Shown here: positions 8,338-19,200 of the stretch, piece after piece
Position numbering within the stretch: position 1 is the first letter of the stretch
Layout of the letters: every line of letters begins with the position of its first letter
Assembly (NCBI GenBank): GCA_002439165.1
Contig: DJTE01000029.1
Coordinates: 49,638 to 113,637 of the forward strand
Direction: 5' to 3'
Origin: Chryseobacterium indologenes
GTDB lineage: Bacteria > Bacteroidota > Bacteroidia > Flavobacteriales > Weeksellaceae
Length of the DNA: 64,000 bases
Notes under the pieces: generated by a model
Seen by the model: the letters and a program-made list of their open reading frames with translations, nothing else
What the model was told of the DNA's origin: nothing
The model's database searches: none
Program-made: the position numbers and the translations under genes

Positions 8338-9792
8338 TTACTGTTTGATTCTTTCTGTAAGATCTTTAACATATTTCTTGACCTCTTTATCAATCTTGGA
8401 TACGTCTTTGATCGTGTCACACGCATACATTACCGTGGAGTGGTCTTTTCCGCCCATTTCCTCTCCGATCTTTGTGAAAGTAGAGTTGGTAAACTCTTTG
8501 GAGAAGTACATCGCCAGCTGTCTTGGCAAAGCGATCTCTCTTTTTCTGGTTTTGGAAAGAAGCTGCTCTTTTTTGATTCCGAAATAGTCACAAACCACTT
8601 CCTGAATATAAGGAATATTGATAACTTTTTTCTGATTGGCAGCAATTCTGTTGATGGTTTCTTTCAGCAATTCAAGACTCAGGTCTCTTTTATATACTGT
8701 GGAGTAAGCGATCACGGAGTTGATTACCCCGATCAGTTCTCTTACGTTTGTTTTTGCTTCTGCGGCAAGGAAATCAAGCATATCGCCAGGAAGTACGATT
8801 CCGTCTCTGCTTAATTTATCTTCAATGATCTGTCTTCTTGTAGATAAATCCGGAGATTTGATCTCTGCAGAAAGTCCCCATTTGAAACGGGAAACAATTC
8901 TGTCCTGAATATCCATGATGTCAGCCGGAGCTTTATCTGAAGTAAGAATGATCTGTTTTCCGTTCTGGTGAAGGTGGTCAAATATATGGAAGAAACTGTC
9001 CTGTGTTGCAGATTTACCGGAAAGGAACTGAATATCGTCGATGATCAGAACATCCACCATCTGGTAGAAATTGGCAAATTCTGTCTGCTTGTGTGCTTTT
9101 GCAGCAGAAATAAACTGCTGGATGAATTTTTCAGAAGACAAATAAAGGACTACTTTATCGGGAAACTGATTTTTCACCTCAAGTCCTACTGCCTGCCCTA
9201 AGTGGGTTTTTCCCACTCCATAACCTCCATAAAGAAAGAGGGGGTTAAAAGCTGTTGCTCCCGGCCTTTTGGCGATAGATCTTGCTACGGTAGCCGCAAA
9301 TTTATTGCTTTCTCCTTCTACATAGCTGTCAAAAGAATAATCCGGTTTCAGATTGGAGTCTATATTTACCTTTCTTATTCCGGGAACTACAAAAGGGTTT
9401 ACGATATTTGCAGAGAATCCCTGAGGCATCGTTTCCTGTGTTTTAGGGGTTGGAACGCTTTGTCCCTTTATATTCATGGTAACAGGTTTTTCCTGACCTT
9501 TCGGCCTGTTTTCCATTACTGAATACCACAATTTCACTCCTTTTCCTATATTTTTCTTCAGGGCAGCAGAAAGCAGGGACAGGTAATTGTCCTCAATGTA
9601 TTCCTTGTAAAAATCACTCGGTACGATAAGCGTAAGGTTATTCGCCACCAAAGAAATCGGCTGCACCTTATCAAATAACATATCGAAAGATTTTTCAAGT
9701 TTTTTCAGATCAGAATTATCTTCAGCAGCGTTTAAATTATCACGCATAAACTGAAGGCATTTCTGCCATATCATCATTAAATTTTCATCCAT
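8338..9792 (-). CDS. dnaA: Chromosomal replication initiator DnaA
   Basis: The 484-residue protein has all DnaA domains: N-terminal domain I (about 1-90), a variable linker (about 95-140), the AAA+ module with Walker A GGYGVGKT (189-196) and Walker B LIIDDIQF, and the C-terminal DNA-binding domain with GGKDHSTVMYACDTI. It binds DnaA boxes and melts the origin. No cluster of TTATNCACA boxes was seen on either side, so the origin is probably elsewhere. The gene faces the thioesterase gene divergently across 136 bases. Confidence 0.98.
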   Translation of the reverse strand: MDENLMMIWQKCLQFMRDNLNAAEDNSDLKKLEKSFDMLFDKVQPISLVANNLTLIVPSDFYKEYIEDNYLSLLSAALKKNIGKGVKLWYSVMENRPKGQEKPVTMNIKGQSVPTPKTQETMPQGFSANIVNPFVVPGIRKVNIDSNLKPDYSFDSYVEGESNKFAATVARSIAKRPGATAFNPLFLYGGYGVGKTHLGQAVGLEVKNQFPDKVVLYLSSEKFIQQFISAAKAHKQTEFANFYQMVDVLIIDDIQFLSGKSATQDSFFHIFDHLHQNGKQIILTSDKAPADIMDIQDRIVSRFKWGLSAEIKSPDLSTRRQIIEDKLSRDGIVLPGDMLDFLAAEAKTNVRELIGVINSVIAYSTVYKRDLSLELLKETINRIAANQKKVINIPYIQEVVCDYFGIKKEQLLSKTRKREIALPRQLAMYFSKEFTNSTFTKIGEEMGGKDHSTVMYACDTIKDVSKIDKEVKKYVKDLTERIKQ

Positions 9793-9874
9793 TATTCTGC
9801 CCCGATTAATTCTTTGTTAGTACTGTTTTTAGAAGGAAGACAAAGGTCCAATTTTTTCTTTTCAAAAAAAAATA

Positions 9875-9906
9875 TTGCGGGTATTGATTATTTAAAAATA
9901 TATTTG
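9875..9906 (+). promoter_or_regulatory. Promoter of the thioesterase gene
   Basis: TTG (9875-9877), a 21-base spacer and TATATTTG (9899-9906) match the Bacteroidetes -33/-7 consensus (TAnnTTTG). It is 23 bases upstream of the start codon. Confidence 0.5.
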
Positions 9907-9928
9907 TATGTATAATTTATAACTCAAA

Positions 9929-10336
9929 ATGATACACACAACACACTCAATACGAGTACGTTACGGGGAAACAGATCCTATGAAATATGTCTACTACGGT
10001 AACTACGCCGAGTACTTTGAAATTGGAAGAGTGGAACTCTTCCGGAGCATAGGAATGTCATACGATGAAATTGAAAACCAAGGAATTTGGCTTCCTGTTT
10101 CAGAGTACAAAATTAAGTATTTAAGACCGGCTTTATATGATCAGAAATTAGAAATTCACACCTACATTAAAAAAATCCCGGGTGTAAGAATTGAATTTGA
10201 GTATGAAATTTACAATGAGGATATGATAAAAATCACAGAGGCTTCCACTACTCTTTTCTTTTTGGATGCCAAAACGAATAAAGTAATCAAATGTCCAGAT
10301 GTTTTAATGAAACTGATTGAGGAAAACTGGACATAA
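9929..10336 (+). CDS. Acyl-CoA thioesterase, YbgC-like hotdog fold
   Basis: This 135-residue protein has the 4HBT/YbgC pattern: RVRYGETDPMKYVYYGNYAEYFE with the catalytic Asp, then GRVELFRSIG. Such enzymes hydrolyse acyl-CoA thioesters in the cytoplasm. It stands alone, divergent from dnaA. A GGAGAC...GTCTCC hairpin after the stop has no T run and is a poor terminator. Confidence 0.9.
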   Translation: MIHTTHSIRVRYGETDPMKYVYYGNYAEYFEIGRVELFRSIGMSYDEIENQGIWLPVSEYKIKYLRPALYDQKLEIHTYIKKIPGVRIEFEYEIYNEDMIKITEASTTLFFLDAKTNKVIKCPDVLMKLIEENWT

Positions 10337-10375
10337 ACAGGAGACGCCCCACAACAGGTCTCCACCCCCCCGGAT

Positions 10376-10426
10376 AATCTCAAATCTCAAATCTCAAATC
10401 TCAAATCTCAAATCTCAAATCTCAAA
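10376..10426. repeat. Heptamer tandem repeat (AATCTCA)7
   Basis: Seven nearly perfect copies of the 7-base unit AATCTCA lie between the thioesterase and prephenate dehydratase genes. The array is the reverse complement of the diverged array at 6381-6422. Confidence 0.9.
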
Positions 10427-10465
10427 CTTTGAATATTAAATACAAAACTATTCTGAATTAATTTG

Positions 10466-10473
10466 CACCTTTG
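10466..10473 (+). promoter_or_regulatory. Possible -7 box of pheA
   Basis: CACCTTTG resembles TAnnTTTG with one mismatch and lies 30 bases before the start codon in the string TTTGCACCTTTGCACC. No TTG sits at the standard spacing upstream. Confidence 0.3.
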
Positions 10474-10502
10474 CACCGTATTTTTAATTATACCTTAATA
10501 TT

Positions 10503-11351
10503 ATGAAGATAGCATTTTTGGGGCCTCATGCGAGCTTTACGCAGCTTGCGGCCACACAGCTTTTCCCGGATGAGGAATTATTCCCGCAGGCTAATATTCT
10601 GGACTGTTTCAGAGCGGTAAACCAGGGAGAAGTTTCAAAAGCTGTTGTACCGCTGGAAAATTCTATTGAAGGAACGGTCTCTATGACACTGGATTATTTA
10701 TATAAAACGCCTTCCATTAAAATTGAAGCAGAAGCTGTAATGCCCATTGCCCACCATCTGATGATCCACCCCGAGAACAGAATGGAGGATATAGAAAAGA
10801 TCCATTCGCATCCACAGGCTCTTGCACAAAGTTTTCATTTTCTGGACACTCATTATAAAGAGGTTGCCCGGCAGGATTTTTCTTCAACGGCTGCGGCTGC
10901 GAAATATGTTTCGGAGAACAGAGATCTTAAAATCGCGGCTGTGGCCAATCAGTTTGCGGCCAATTTATATGGTCTGAAAATTATCAACAGGAATATTCAG
11001 GATTTTGAGCAGAATCATACCCGGTTCATCATTATTTCCAAACAGCAGGACAGTTATCAGAATGACAGTCTTCAGGTGCTGGGTGAAAAATCCGGCATGC
11101 TGATCAATCTTCCCGAGGATCATCCGGGAGGACTTCATCAGGTACTTTCTGTTTTTGCATGGCGAAAAATGAACCTCAGCAAAATTGAATCCAGAACTCT
11201 GAAAACCGGGCTTGGCAATTATTTTTTCTTCATTAATGTAGAAGGCCGCTGGAATAATGTGCTGTATGAGAATGTTCTTCTGGAGCTTGAATCTATCAAT
11301 GCCACAGTTGATTTTCTCGGCAGCTATAAAGAATACCTTCTGGAAAGCTGA
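10503..11351 (+). CDS. pheA: Prephenate dehydratase
   Basis: The 282-residue enzyme converts prephenate to phenylpyruvate in phenylalanine synthesis. It starts MKIAFLGPHASFTQLA, contains the catalytic-site TRF segment (NHTRFIIIS, about 175-183) and ends with an ACT domain (about 198-278) whose KIESRTLKTGLGNYFFF matches the feedback-binding ESRP region. No chorismate mutase is fused to it. The gene stands alone between a repeat array and a strong terminator. Confidence 0.95.
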   Translation: MKIAFLGPHASFTQLAATQLFPDEELFPQANILDCFRAVNQGEVSKAVVPLENSIEGTVSMTLDYLYKTPSIKIEAEAVMPIAHHLMIHPENRMEDIEKIHSHPQALAQSFHFLDTHYKEVARQDFSSTAAAAKYVSENRDLKIAAVANQFAANLYGLKIINRNIQDFEQNHTRFIIISKQQDSYQNDSLQVLGEKSGMLINLPEDHPGGLHQVLSVFAWRKMNLSKIESRTLKTGLGNYFFFINVEGRWNNVLYENVLLELESINATVDFLGSYKEYLLES

Positions 11352-11375
11352 AAATATATTATAATACCTGTTTTA

Positions 11376-11404
11376 AACACTGCCTTCTGGCGGTGTTTTT
11401 TTTT
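11376..11404 (+). terminator. Terminator of pheA
   Basis: A 9-bp stem with one G-U pair (AACACTGCC, TTCT loop, GGCGGTGTT) followed by a T run of seven or more. Confidence 0.9.
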
Positions 11405-11772
11405 GCGATCAGTCCAAATCCGGGTTCCAGGCAACGTTTTTGGAAAATTATACGACCTTTTTTTCATTGTTATCTCACTATAAAACAGCGCTCTGCTCTC
11501 TCAAACAGACTGTATTTTATCACAAAACAATGAAATTATTCCACTTTAAGTTATTCCAGTTATTAACAACTATGCCCTGATATTCCTTTAGATACAAGGC
11601 ATTCAATTAAATAATAAAAATCAATAACTGTTTTATGTGTAAAATTTTAACAATATATAAATATATGTTTAGAAAATTAATAGTATATTTAGCATACCGT
11701 TATATATATCACAAAACATAGTCCGTTTTTTCAGTCTATGTAAAAATGAAAACTAATTAAAAAAATTTGCTC
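11405..11772. other. AT-rich intergenic region
   Basis: This 368-base gap is very AT-rich and holds no supported gene or RNA. The string TATATTTAGC at about 11684-11693 resembles a -7 box for the downstream gene, but no TTG at the right distance was found. Confidence 0.5.
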
Positions 11773-12483
11773 ATGAAAACTAAAATTTACAGCTTCGCTT
11801 TAGCGTTAACTGCTATCAGCGCTTTTTCCCAAGTTGGGATCAACACAGCTACCCCAACCGCCACCCTGGACGTTAACGGAACCGTAAAAGTCCGGGACAT
11901 TCCGGCTTCCACTGCTTTACCCGGTTACGACATTCTTGCCCTCAATCAGGGAAGCGCACAGATCTCCAAAGTTGACCCGCAACTGCTTTATAACTCGATC
12001 TCAAACCCCACCGTATTTGCAGCGAAGAAAACGACAGGGTTCAGTCTCCTGAGTTTACAGCTTTTCCCTACCGATTTCAAAGTGATCAATTTCTTAGCTG
12101 CAGAAAGAAACATAGGTACAGGCAGCTTATTCTCCGATACGGATTACTCCTATGTCATTCCCTCAACAGGGGTTTATCAGGTGGGATTTTCCTTCCGTTA
12201 CGGAGCCGGCCTGCAGGCTGAAGTGCTTGGCACCACAGGCCCGGGAATTGGAATCCTAAGAACAAGAAGTGGTGTTGCCACTCTTATAGACAACCGTACA
12301 TTCAGTGGCATAACCGTTCCGCTTGTACTCAGTCTGACTATTTCTGAAGCTAATGTGTCCTCTCTTTACAGCTTCCAGGCCAATGACAGAGTTTCCTTCG
12401 GTATTACAGGATCAGGTTTCGTTAATGCCAACGTGTTAGGAACAAGTGTCGGCAGTTTTTATATCTATAAGGTATCAAATTAA
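11773..12483 (+). CDS. Secreted surface protein of unknown function
   Basis: A 236-residue protein with a clear signal peptide (MKTKIYSFALALTAISAFS, cut before QVGIN). The mature start VGINTATPTATLDVNGTVKVRD is a pattern common in Bacteroidetes surface and fibre-like proteins; the rest is beta-rich and ends SVGSFYIYKVSN, suggesting a C1q/collar-like globular head. Function is unknown. The ATG at 11773 is preferred; a TTG two codons earlier is in frame but unlikely. It is monocistronic, with a strong terminator after it. Confidence 0.75.
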   Translation: MKTKIYSFALALTAISAFSQVGINTATPTATLDVNGTVKVRDIPASTALPGYDILALNQGSAQISKVDPQLLYNSISNPTVFAAKKTTGFSLLSLQLFPTDFKVINFLAAERNIGTGSLFSDTDYSYVIPSTGVYQVGFSFRYGAGLQAEVLGTTGPGIGILRTRSGVATLIDNRTFSGITVPLVLSLTISEANVSSLYSFQANDRVSFGITGSGFVNANVLGTSVGSFYIYKVSN

Positions 12484-12512
12484 TCAGCATATAATTTAAT
12501 CACTCAACACGG

Positions 12513-12548
12513 TTAATCCATTGCATCATCTGCAATGGATTAATTTTT
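12513..12548 (+). terminator. Terminator of the secreted-protein gene
   Basis: A perfect 13-bp stem (TTAATCCATTGCA at 12513-12525, TGCAATGGATTAA at 12531-12543) followed by TTTTT. Confidence 0.9.
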
Positions 12549-12596
12549 GGTATCATGATCTTAAACACTACCTTTATAACTGATAAAAACTAAACA

Positions 12597-14807
12597 ATGA
12601 GTGAAATAATCCTGATCATCCTCTTTATAGCCTTCATTTCTGTCTTTATCAGTCTGAACTCCAGAATCAGGAAGCTGGAGCATGAGGTTCGTGAGCTGGG
12701 TGCCAGACTTGGCAAAACGTTTCCGCCATCCACTGAAGTTCCACAACAGGTCATCACGGAAACACAGCAGACCGTAGATCACGGATTTCCTGCTCCCCCT
12801 GAAGCGGAAGAAATCAAATCTGAAGACGGTCCTTCTCTTCCGGAAAAAGACCGGACTGCTCCTGTTTTTGATTTTTTAAAGCAAAACATTCTGGCTATCC
12901 TGGGAATTTTCACCCTTGTTCTTGGTATCGGTTATTTTGTAAAATACGCAATTGATAAAAACTGGATCGGAGAAACGGCAAGGACCCTTATCGGGTTGGG
13001 TGCAGGAGCGGGAATAATGCTTACCGGGCATTTACTCCGAAAAAACTATGCTGTTTTCGCCTCTATCATTACGGGTGGAGGAATTGCTGTTCTGTATTTC
13101 ACAACTACGATTGCTTTCAGGGAATATCATCTCTTTTCCCAGAATACAGCATTCATCATCACCTCAGTGATTACTCTTCTGTCTATTCTCCTTTCTTATC
13201 GCTATAACAGCGAGGTATTAATTATTTTTTCAATGATCGGCGGCTTCTCTGCTCCTTTAATGATCAGTACAGGCCAGAGCAATTATCTTTTCCTTTTTAC
13301 GTATCTCAGTCTTTTGAATGCAGGCATGCTTGCTGTGGTTTTCCTTAAGCAGTGGAAAAGTGTGGGATGGGCCGCTTACCTCTTTACCAGCCTTTATCTC
13401 TTCTACTGGACCACAGATCATCCTGAACTGCTGAGTATTGTTTTTTATATCATCAGTTATATCATTTTTTACATTTTTGCGCTCCGGGAATACTTTAAAA
13501 AGAATATTCTGACTGTTTCCGGAATGCTGATGCTGGTTTTAATTAATTTTTCCAGCCTTACAGGGCTCATCTATATTTTTGACGAATTACAATACGAACC
13601 AGCCATTATTTTCCCTGTTATTTTTGCTGTATTAAATGGTCTTCTGCTTTTCAGGGAATACGGAAAACGAAGTTTTGGCACTGCCTATTCTGTTTTTGCC
13701 GGAATTACGATCAGCCTTGTTACTCTGGCGATTGCAATTCAGTTCAAAACACATCTTATCACCAGTGTATGGGCGATAGAAGCAACTTTACTGCTTTTCA
13801 TCTGTAAAAAAACAGGGCACAGGATTTTCAGAACCTGTTTTTATATTCTGTTTCCTTTGGTGATTATTGCGCAGATCATAACATGGTCTGCCTATTCCGG
13901 CAACAGCAATATGCGTATTGTTTTCAACCCGGTGTTCCTGACGAGTCTTGTCACTATTACCTCAACCATCATCAATCTGTTCCTGCTGAAAAGCACTCAT
14001 CAGAACAGCAAACAGACCGGCAGCTTTTTCGAAAATATTTTCACACTCACCAGTTATGGCATTATCTACACTGCCCTTCTTCTGGAAATCATCTATCATA
14101 TGTCTGATACGGTGTGGCCTGCCATTACCGGTACTGGGCTTCTGTTCAGCATTTATTATATTTTCGTATTACTGTTATTCAGAAAAAAACTTGATATTCA
14201 TAAAGATATTCAGACCGGACTTATCTATCTGTTTCTTTTTTTATTAAGTATTCATGCTTCTTTTTCTGCATCGGCAGTGGTGACTGCTGTTCTGTTAAAG
14301 AAGCTTACCTATGGATTCTATATCATTCAGTTCCTTCACTGGATTCCCTTTATTTATATATACCGGAATGCTGCTCCTGAATCTGGGTTTTATAAAAGCC
14401 AGCTGTCTTACTGGATAATTTCGGCAGCTCTTGTTATTGCAGTAAGCTGTGATCTTTACCATTCCTATATTTTAGGAACCGTCCGGGATATATCCCTTTC
14501 CCACGCAGCCGGGGAGCATTTCAGCATGCTTTACCTTCCGGTTATCTGGACCGTTCTTGCCTGCATTTTCATTTATACAGGGCTGAAAAGAAGTATTTCC
14601 GGATACAATAAAATCGGTTTTACCCTTATCGGAATCATGATCTTAAAACTTTACGGCCATGATGTCTGGGAAATGGACAATGTATCAAGGATCATCGCTT
14701 TTATCATTCTTGGAATTCTTCTGCTTTTGGGATCATTTACTTTTCAGCGCCTGAAAAACATTATTAAAAATATGGTTGACAAAAAAGATGAAACCCCGGA
14801 AGAATAA
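12597..14807 (+). CDS. DUF2339 multi-pass membrane protein
   Basis: The 736-residue protein begins with a short helix (1-20) and a charged coiled stretch (about 22-40), a Pro/Glu-rich linker (about 42-85), then about 20 or more hydrophobic segments. The FGLVLGIGYFVKYAIDKNWIGE-like region near residues 100-125 (seen as LGIGYFVKYAIDKNWIGE) and the late ILKLYGHDVW match the DUF2339 family. Its biochemical role is unknown. It is convergent with the eCIS ATPase gene, with no clear terminator in the 73 bases between. Confidence 0.85.
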   Translation: MSEIILIILFIAFISVFISLNSRIRKLEHEVRELGARLGKTFPPSTEVPQQVITETQQTVDHGFPAPPEAEEIKSEDGPSLPEKDRTAPVFDFLKQNILAILGIFTLVLGIGYFVKYAIDKNWIGETARTLIGLGAGAGIMLTGHLLRKNYAVFASIITGGGIAVLYFTTTIAFREYHLFSQNTAFIITSVITLLSILLSYRYNSEVLIIFSMIGGFSAPLMISTGQSNYLFLFTYLSLLNAGMLAVVFLKQWKSVGWAAYLFTSLYLFYWTTDHPELLSIVFYIISYIIFYIFALREYFKKNILTVSGMLMLVLINFSSLTGLIYIFDELQYEPAIIFPVIFAVLNGLLLFREYGKRSFGTAYSVFAGITISLVTLAIAIQFKTHLITSVWAIEATLLLFICKKTGHRIFRTCFYILFPLVIIAQIITWSAYSGNSNMRIVFNPVFLTSLVTITSTIINLFLLKSTHQNSKQTGSFFENIFTLTSYGIIYTALLLEIIYHMSDTVWPAITGTGLLFSIYYIFVLLLFRKKLDIHKDIQTGLIYLFLFLLSIHASFSASAVVTAVLLKKLTYGFYIIQFLHWIPFIYIYRNAAPESGFYKSQLSYWIISAALVIAVSCDLYHSYILGTVRDISLSHAAGEHFSMLYLPVIWTVLACIFIYTGLKRSISGYNKIGFTLIGIMILKLYGHDVWEMDNVSRIIAFIILGILLLLGSFTFQRLKNIIKNMVDKKDETPEE

Positions 14808-14880
14808 AATCATCACAGGTTATTATTTATGTTCAGATCTTACAACTATTAAAACAGTATGGTTTCCCTAGCCAGCAGGA

Positions 14881-16161
14881 TTAAAAGAGGTTAAATGTCT
14901 TTTCTACTTTTTGAAATTCAATTTCAACTCCTTTTAAGAGGAATCCATTTTTAAGGACCGAATCATTCTGTTCAAGGGCCTGCAGGCAGGCATATGTAAT
15001 GGCAGAAACAATCTGAGCACCGGTTAATTCATATTTTTCTGCAATTTTAGATACGATATCCGGATCCTCCAGAGACATATCTGAAGGGATGATTTTTCTC
15101 CATAATAATGCTCTTTCTTCCGTCTCAGGTTTACTGTACTGAATCAAGCAGTTAAAGCGTCTGAGAAAAGCGTCGTCTATATTATTTTTAAAGTTGGTGG
15201 TGAGAATGATCAGCCCGTTGAAACTTTCCACTCTCTGAAGCAGGTAGCTCACTTCCTGATTGGCATACCGGTCATTGGAAGACCTGGTCTGGGTACGCTT
15301 TCCAAAGAGTGCATCTGCTTCATCAAAAATTAAAATGCTGTTTTTATTTTCTGCCTGGGCAAATATATTTTCCATATTTTTCTCTGTTTCGCCGATATAT
15401 TTTGAAACGACCTGCGACAAATCTACCCGGTATACTTCCCTGCCGAATTCTTTTCCCAGCAAAGCTGCCGTCAGAGTCTTTCCTGTTCCCGACGGCCCGT
15501 AAAATAAAGCTCTGTATCCCGGAAGAAGATGTTTACCCATTCCGCAGCTTTCCCGTAAGGTCTCATAATGCTTTACCCAAAGCCTCATCTGATGAATCTG
15601 ATCCTGTATGGCGGAATTTACAACAAGATCTTCCCATTCCAGCGGGGTATAGACTTCTTTGGCGGGAAAACCGGGACTGAATTTAGGTTTCAATTTTTCA
15701 CCGTATAATAATAAATGAACGGCTTCAGGCTTTAAAATCAGTCTTCCGCTCATTAAAGGTTCGCCTTCTTTTACAAAATCCAGTGTGATGATCCGGTCTC
15801 TGAAAAACCAGTGAGAAGTTTCAAAAAAACGCTGAATTCTTAAACGCTGTTCAATATCGTTACTGGCTAAAATATACTGTACGGTTTCTCCCGTAGGCAG
15901 CATTCCTCTGTGATTTTCCAGCCGTATTCCGCCCAATTCCGGAAATTCACCTCCTTCGGGATGTACTTCTTTAATGATGTCATCAAAAAAATGAGGCAGT
16001 ATATGAGGAACCAATGCTATTAACAGAATCACAGCTTCTTCATGAGTTGTTTCTCTTTGCAGAACATCTGAAAATGAGTTTCCGAAATCATATTCTTCCT
16101 GAGCATCTTCCAAAGAAAGAAGCCGCTGAATAATATAGGATTTTAATATTTCAAAAGGCAT
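14881..16161 (-). CDS. eCIS AAA+ ATPase (Afp15-like)
   Basis: Last gene of the injection-system operon. The 426-residue form starts at MPFEILKSYI, after an A-rich leader; an upstream in-frame ATG at 16230 would add 23 residues and overlap the DUF4157 gene by 17 bases. With the longer numbering, Walker A GPSGTGKT is at 245-252, Walker B ILIFDEAD at 299-306 and an arginine pair (FLRRF) at 357-358. The N-terminal half is the helical region typical of eCIS ATPases. Homologues such as Afp15/Pvc15 are thought to help assemble particles or load cargo. Confidence 0.92.
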   Translation of the reverse strand: MPFEILKSYIIQRLLSLEDAQEEYDFGNSFSDVLQRETTHEEAVILLIALVPHILPHFFDDIIKEVHPEGGEFPELGGIRLENHRGMLPTGETVQYILASNDIEQRLRIQRFFETSHWFFRDRIITLDFVKEGEPLMSGRLILKPEAVHLLLYGEKLKPKFSPGFPAKEVYTPLEWEDLVVNSAIQDQIHQMRLWVKHYETLRESCGMGKHLLPGYRALFYGPSGTGKTLTAALLGKEFGREVYRVDLSQVVSKYIGETEKNMENIFAQAENKNSILIFDEADALFGKRTQTRSSNDRYANQEVSYLLQRVESFNGLIILTTNFKNNIDDAFLRRFNCLIQYSKPETEERALLWRKIIPSDMSLEDPDIVSKIAEKYELTGAQIVSAITYACLQALEQNDSVLKNGFLLKGVEIEFQKVEKTFNLF

Positions 16162-16213
16162 TTTTTTATTGTTTATTGGTGGGTTTCCGGCATTTATTAT
16201 ACAGGATTCAGTA

Positions 16214-19200
16214 TTATTTCTTTTTTTCATCTCCTGTTTTACCTACGGTATCTTTGGTCATACTTTCTGGATCCAGCTTAGGTTCGATGATCTTAAAGTC
16301 GTTTATAGACGGATATCTGAACGGTTCATTTGAAGCATATCTGATGGGCAGGCTTACTCCTACATTGAGGCCCGGAGGAGCGTATGAAAACTGTTTCAGC
16401 AACCAGCTTTTTTCCCAGTGGCCAAGATAACCTCCTGCTACATTGGCTTCTACAACGCCTTCTATATTGAGGAGTAAAAGGAGGGCTAAAAGTGCAGACA
16501 GATCAGAATTCACAACAAAAACCCCGTTGGCATATTCTACCGTCAGTTTTGTATTCAGTCCGGCATTCAGTCTCATAATTCCCGTTACTCTTATTCCTCC
16601 TTTAAGGTTGGCAATAAGGGCATCAAGCACAATACTGGCCTGAATGGAAGCTGACAGTTCTGCAAATGCAGCAATATTTAAGGTAGTGGAAAATTTAAAG
16701 GAAGGATTTTTATCATCTTCAAAAGGATTAAACTGAGCTTCAACTTCAATGTTTCTGAGTTCTGCAGGGCCTATTCCTGCTTTGAACATGGAAACCAGTT
16801 TTATTTCCAGCTGTATCCCGATAGGTCCTGCTGAAACTCCGGGCAACGGAAAACTTTTCGTGAGACTAAATAACATCTTTTCGAATTTTTTGCCGGTAAA
16901 CAAAGTGTAAGGTTTCAGGACTTTGATTTTTCCTTTTACCGTAAACTTGCCGTTTTCATCAAAAATAATTCCGGCTGTTCCCTCAATATCTTTTTTCAGC
17001 TGTACCGTAATATTTCCTTCTCCTGAAAGGTTGCCGTTCGGGCTTAGTTTTACTTTGGCATTCCCTTTTATTTTTCCTTTGGTAACATCCAGTGTTCCGT
17101 CGCCGGAAATTTTTCCGTCATCATATTTTATTTTAATATGTCCTTTGAATGATTTGTAGATAAAGCCTGATTCTCCGCTTCCGGTAAGTTTGTTTTTACT
17201 TAAATCATAGAGAATATCTAAGGTGACATCATTTATTTTAGGAACGGCAATCGTTGTTTTTCCTTTGATGATCCAGTTATTATTGACATACTGTACTTTT
17301 ATACTCGTATTTTTAGTACGTGGAATATCCAAATCAATATTTCCTGTGGCTTCCACTTTTCCGTCCCTGTAAGTCGCCTCAATATTTCCTCCTTTTAAGA
17401 ATTTATTGTTTTTTGAGGTTATTTTTGCATTGACACTGGCCAGCAGGGAGTATTTGTTATCTGTTTTTTTATATTCAATTTTTGTTTTGGCTTCGTCTAC
17501 ATTGGGAATAAAAAACTCGCCGTCTCCTTTGGCAAAGAATCCTGAGGTATCTACCCCGGCCTCTATTTTTCCTTTCATAAGGGGCTTTTTCTCATTACCT
17601 ACCGCAAACGAAATGCTTCCCTGAGCCTGAAAGTCGGGGAAAAGATTCAATGAAATATTAGATTCCGTCACCTTTAAGCCTTTGACGGGAGAGGTAATTT
17701 TGATGTCTTTGGCTATTTTAAATTCATCTTTAGAGAAATAAATATCCAGTTCTTTGATAAATTTAACGGTAGGAAATATTTTTGCCGTACCGGAAATTTC
17801 GCCATTGTTTTCTTTTAATGAAGTGATTTTTCCAGGGCTCAGATAAGGATAATAAAAGCTAATCGCATTGGTCTTTTTCTCGGCGGGTGAAAATTTTAAA
17901 TTATTCTCGGCATCTGCTTTCAAAGTAATAAGTTCCGAATTGCTCTTCATCTCGATAGGCAGTTTCCTGGTCCCCATCTGATGATTGAAATTGCTTCTAA
18001 ATTCTTTTCCTTTCTTACCCATATCTTTGATAAGAATCAGGGGAATAAACCTGGCAAAGCTGTTGTTGACCGTAGAAGGTGTCAGTTCGTCAAATTTATC
18101 CTGTTTCAGCTTTTCATCTTCTACCTCTGCATCGGCGGGATTGGCTCCTGCTTTAAACTGTATCTTTCCTTTTTTAATTTCACTCTTCCCTTTAAGGGCC
18201 TGCAGCTTAGTTTCCAGAGGAAATTCTATCCCGTTGATCTCCGGAAAAGCAGTTCCTGTAAAAGCCACAGACTGAATGTTAACTTTCAGCTGCCGGGTTG
18301 ATGTTTTGTAATAATTGGCGGGTTTAGTACTTTTAAACTCTTCAGTGACCTTTCCGATCGTCTCATTGATTGCCCGCCCCGATTTCTGGTTAGGGTCACC
18401 GGGTAAGATCTGCAGATTGTCTATCCCATCACTTCCGGCCAGCTGTAATTCAATAATATGATCGATGTTATTCGTCCATTTTTTATAAGTTTCGGCTCCA
18501 TCGCTGATGTCTTTCTGATCTAAAGAAGCTTTTACAGAATAATACAGTTTTTTCTGGTCTTTATCAAGCCGGGTGGTGTCTATATTATCCCACGATACCT
18601 TAGTTTTCCATTTATTCAACAGATCCATGCGTCTGGTATCATGAAATGTTCTTTTATTATTGGCATTGCTCAGATCAACAACCGAAAAAAGCTGCCCGAC
18701 ATAGGCATCGTATCTGTCTTTTACATTACCTTTGTCTCTCGGCAGATCAAAGTCTGTCACATTGATGGTGATCAGCTCTCCCGCCGGTGTTTCCTTCACG
18801 GTTCCGTCTTCGTTCTTTTCAATGGTATACCGGTAGATTTTATTGTTTGCCGAATGATTCTGGATGATATGGATGATTTCATGGAGAAGGATTTTCTTTC
18901 CCTCCACAGTATTCATATTAAATTCACCGGCATTAAAAACAATATGATTTTTATAGGTAAATGCTCTTGCATTGATGCTTTCTGCTGCTATATTCGCTTT
19001 TCTGTCTGTATGGATTTTTATATCTGACCAATGGTAAGAAAAATACCGCCCGACATAATGTACAGCCGCATCGGGTAAACTGCTGCCCGATTCCTGCAAA
19101 ACGTCTTCCACCAGCTCAGGAGCATCAAAATCATCATTCTCATCTTTGGTTTCGTCTTTGATCTTCCTGTTGATCCTGCCTGAATTACCGGATGAAAACA

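Noticed and set aside
8287..8814. A 175-codon plus-strand ORF opposite dnaA
   Set aside because: It lies fully over dnaA on the other strand, has a Phe/Ser-rich composition typical of the reverse of a coding frame, and dnaA is certain.
9793..9928. Replication origin beside dnaA
   Set aside because: No cluster of TTATNCACA boxes in the region; the gap is only 136 bases.
10376..10426. CRISPR array
   Set aside because: The unit is 7 bases with no spacers; a simple tandem repeat.
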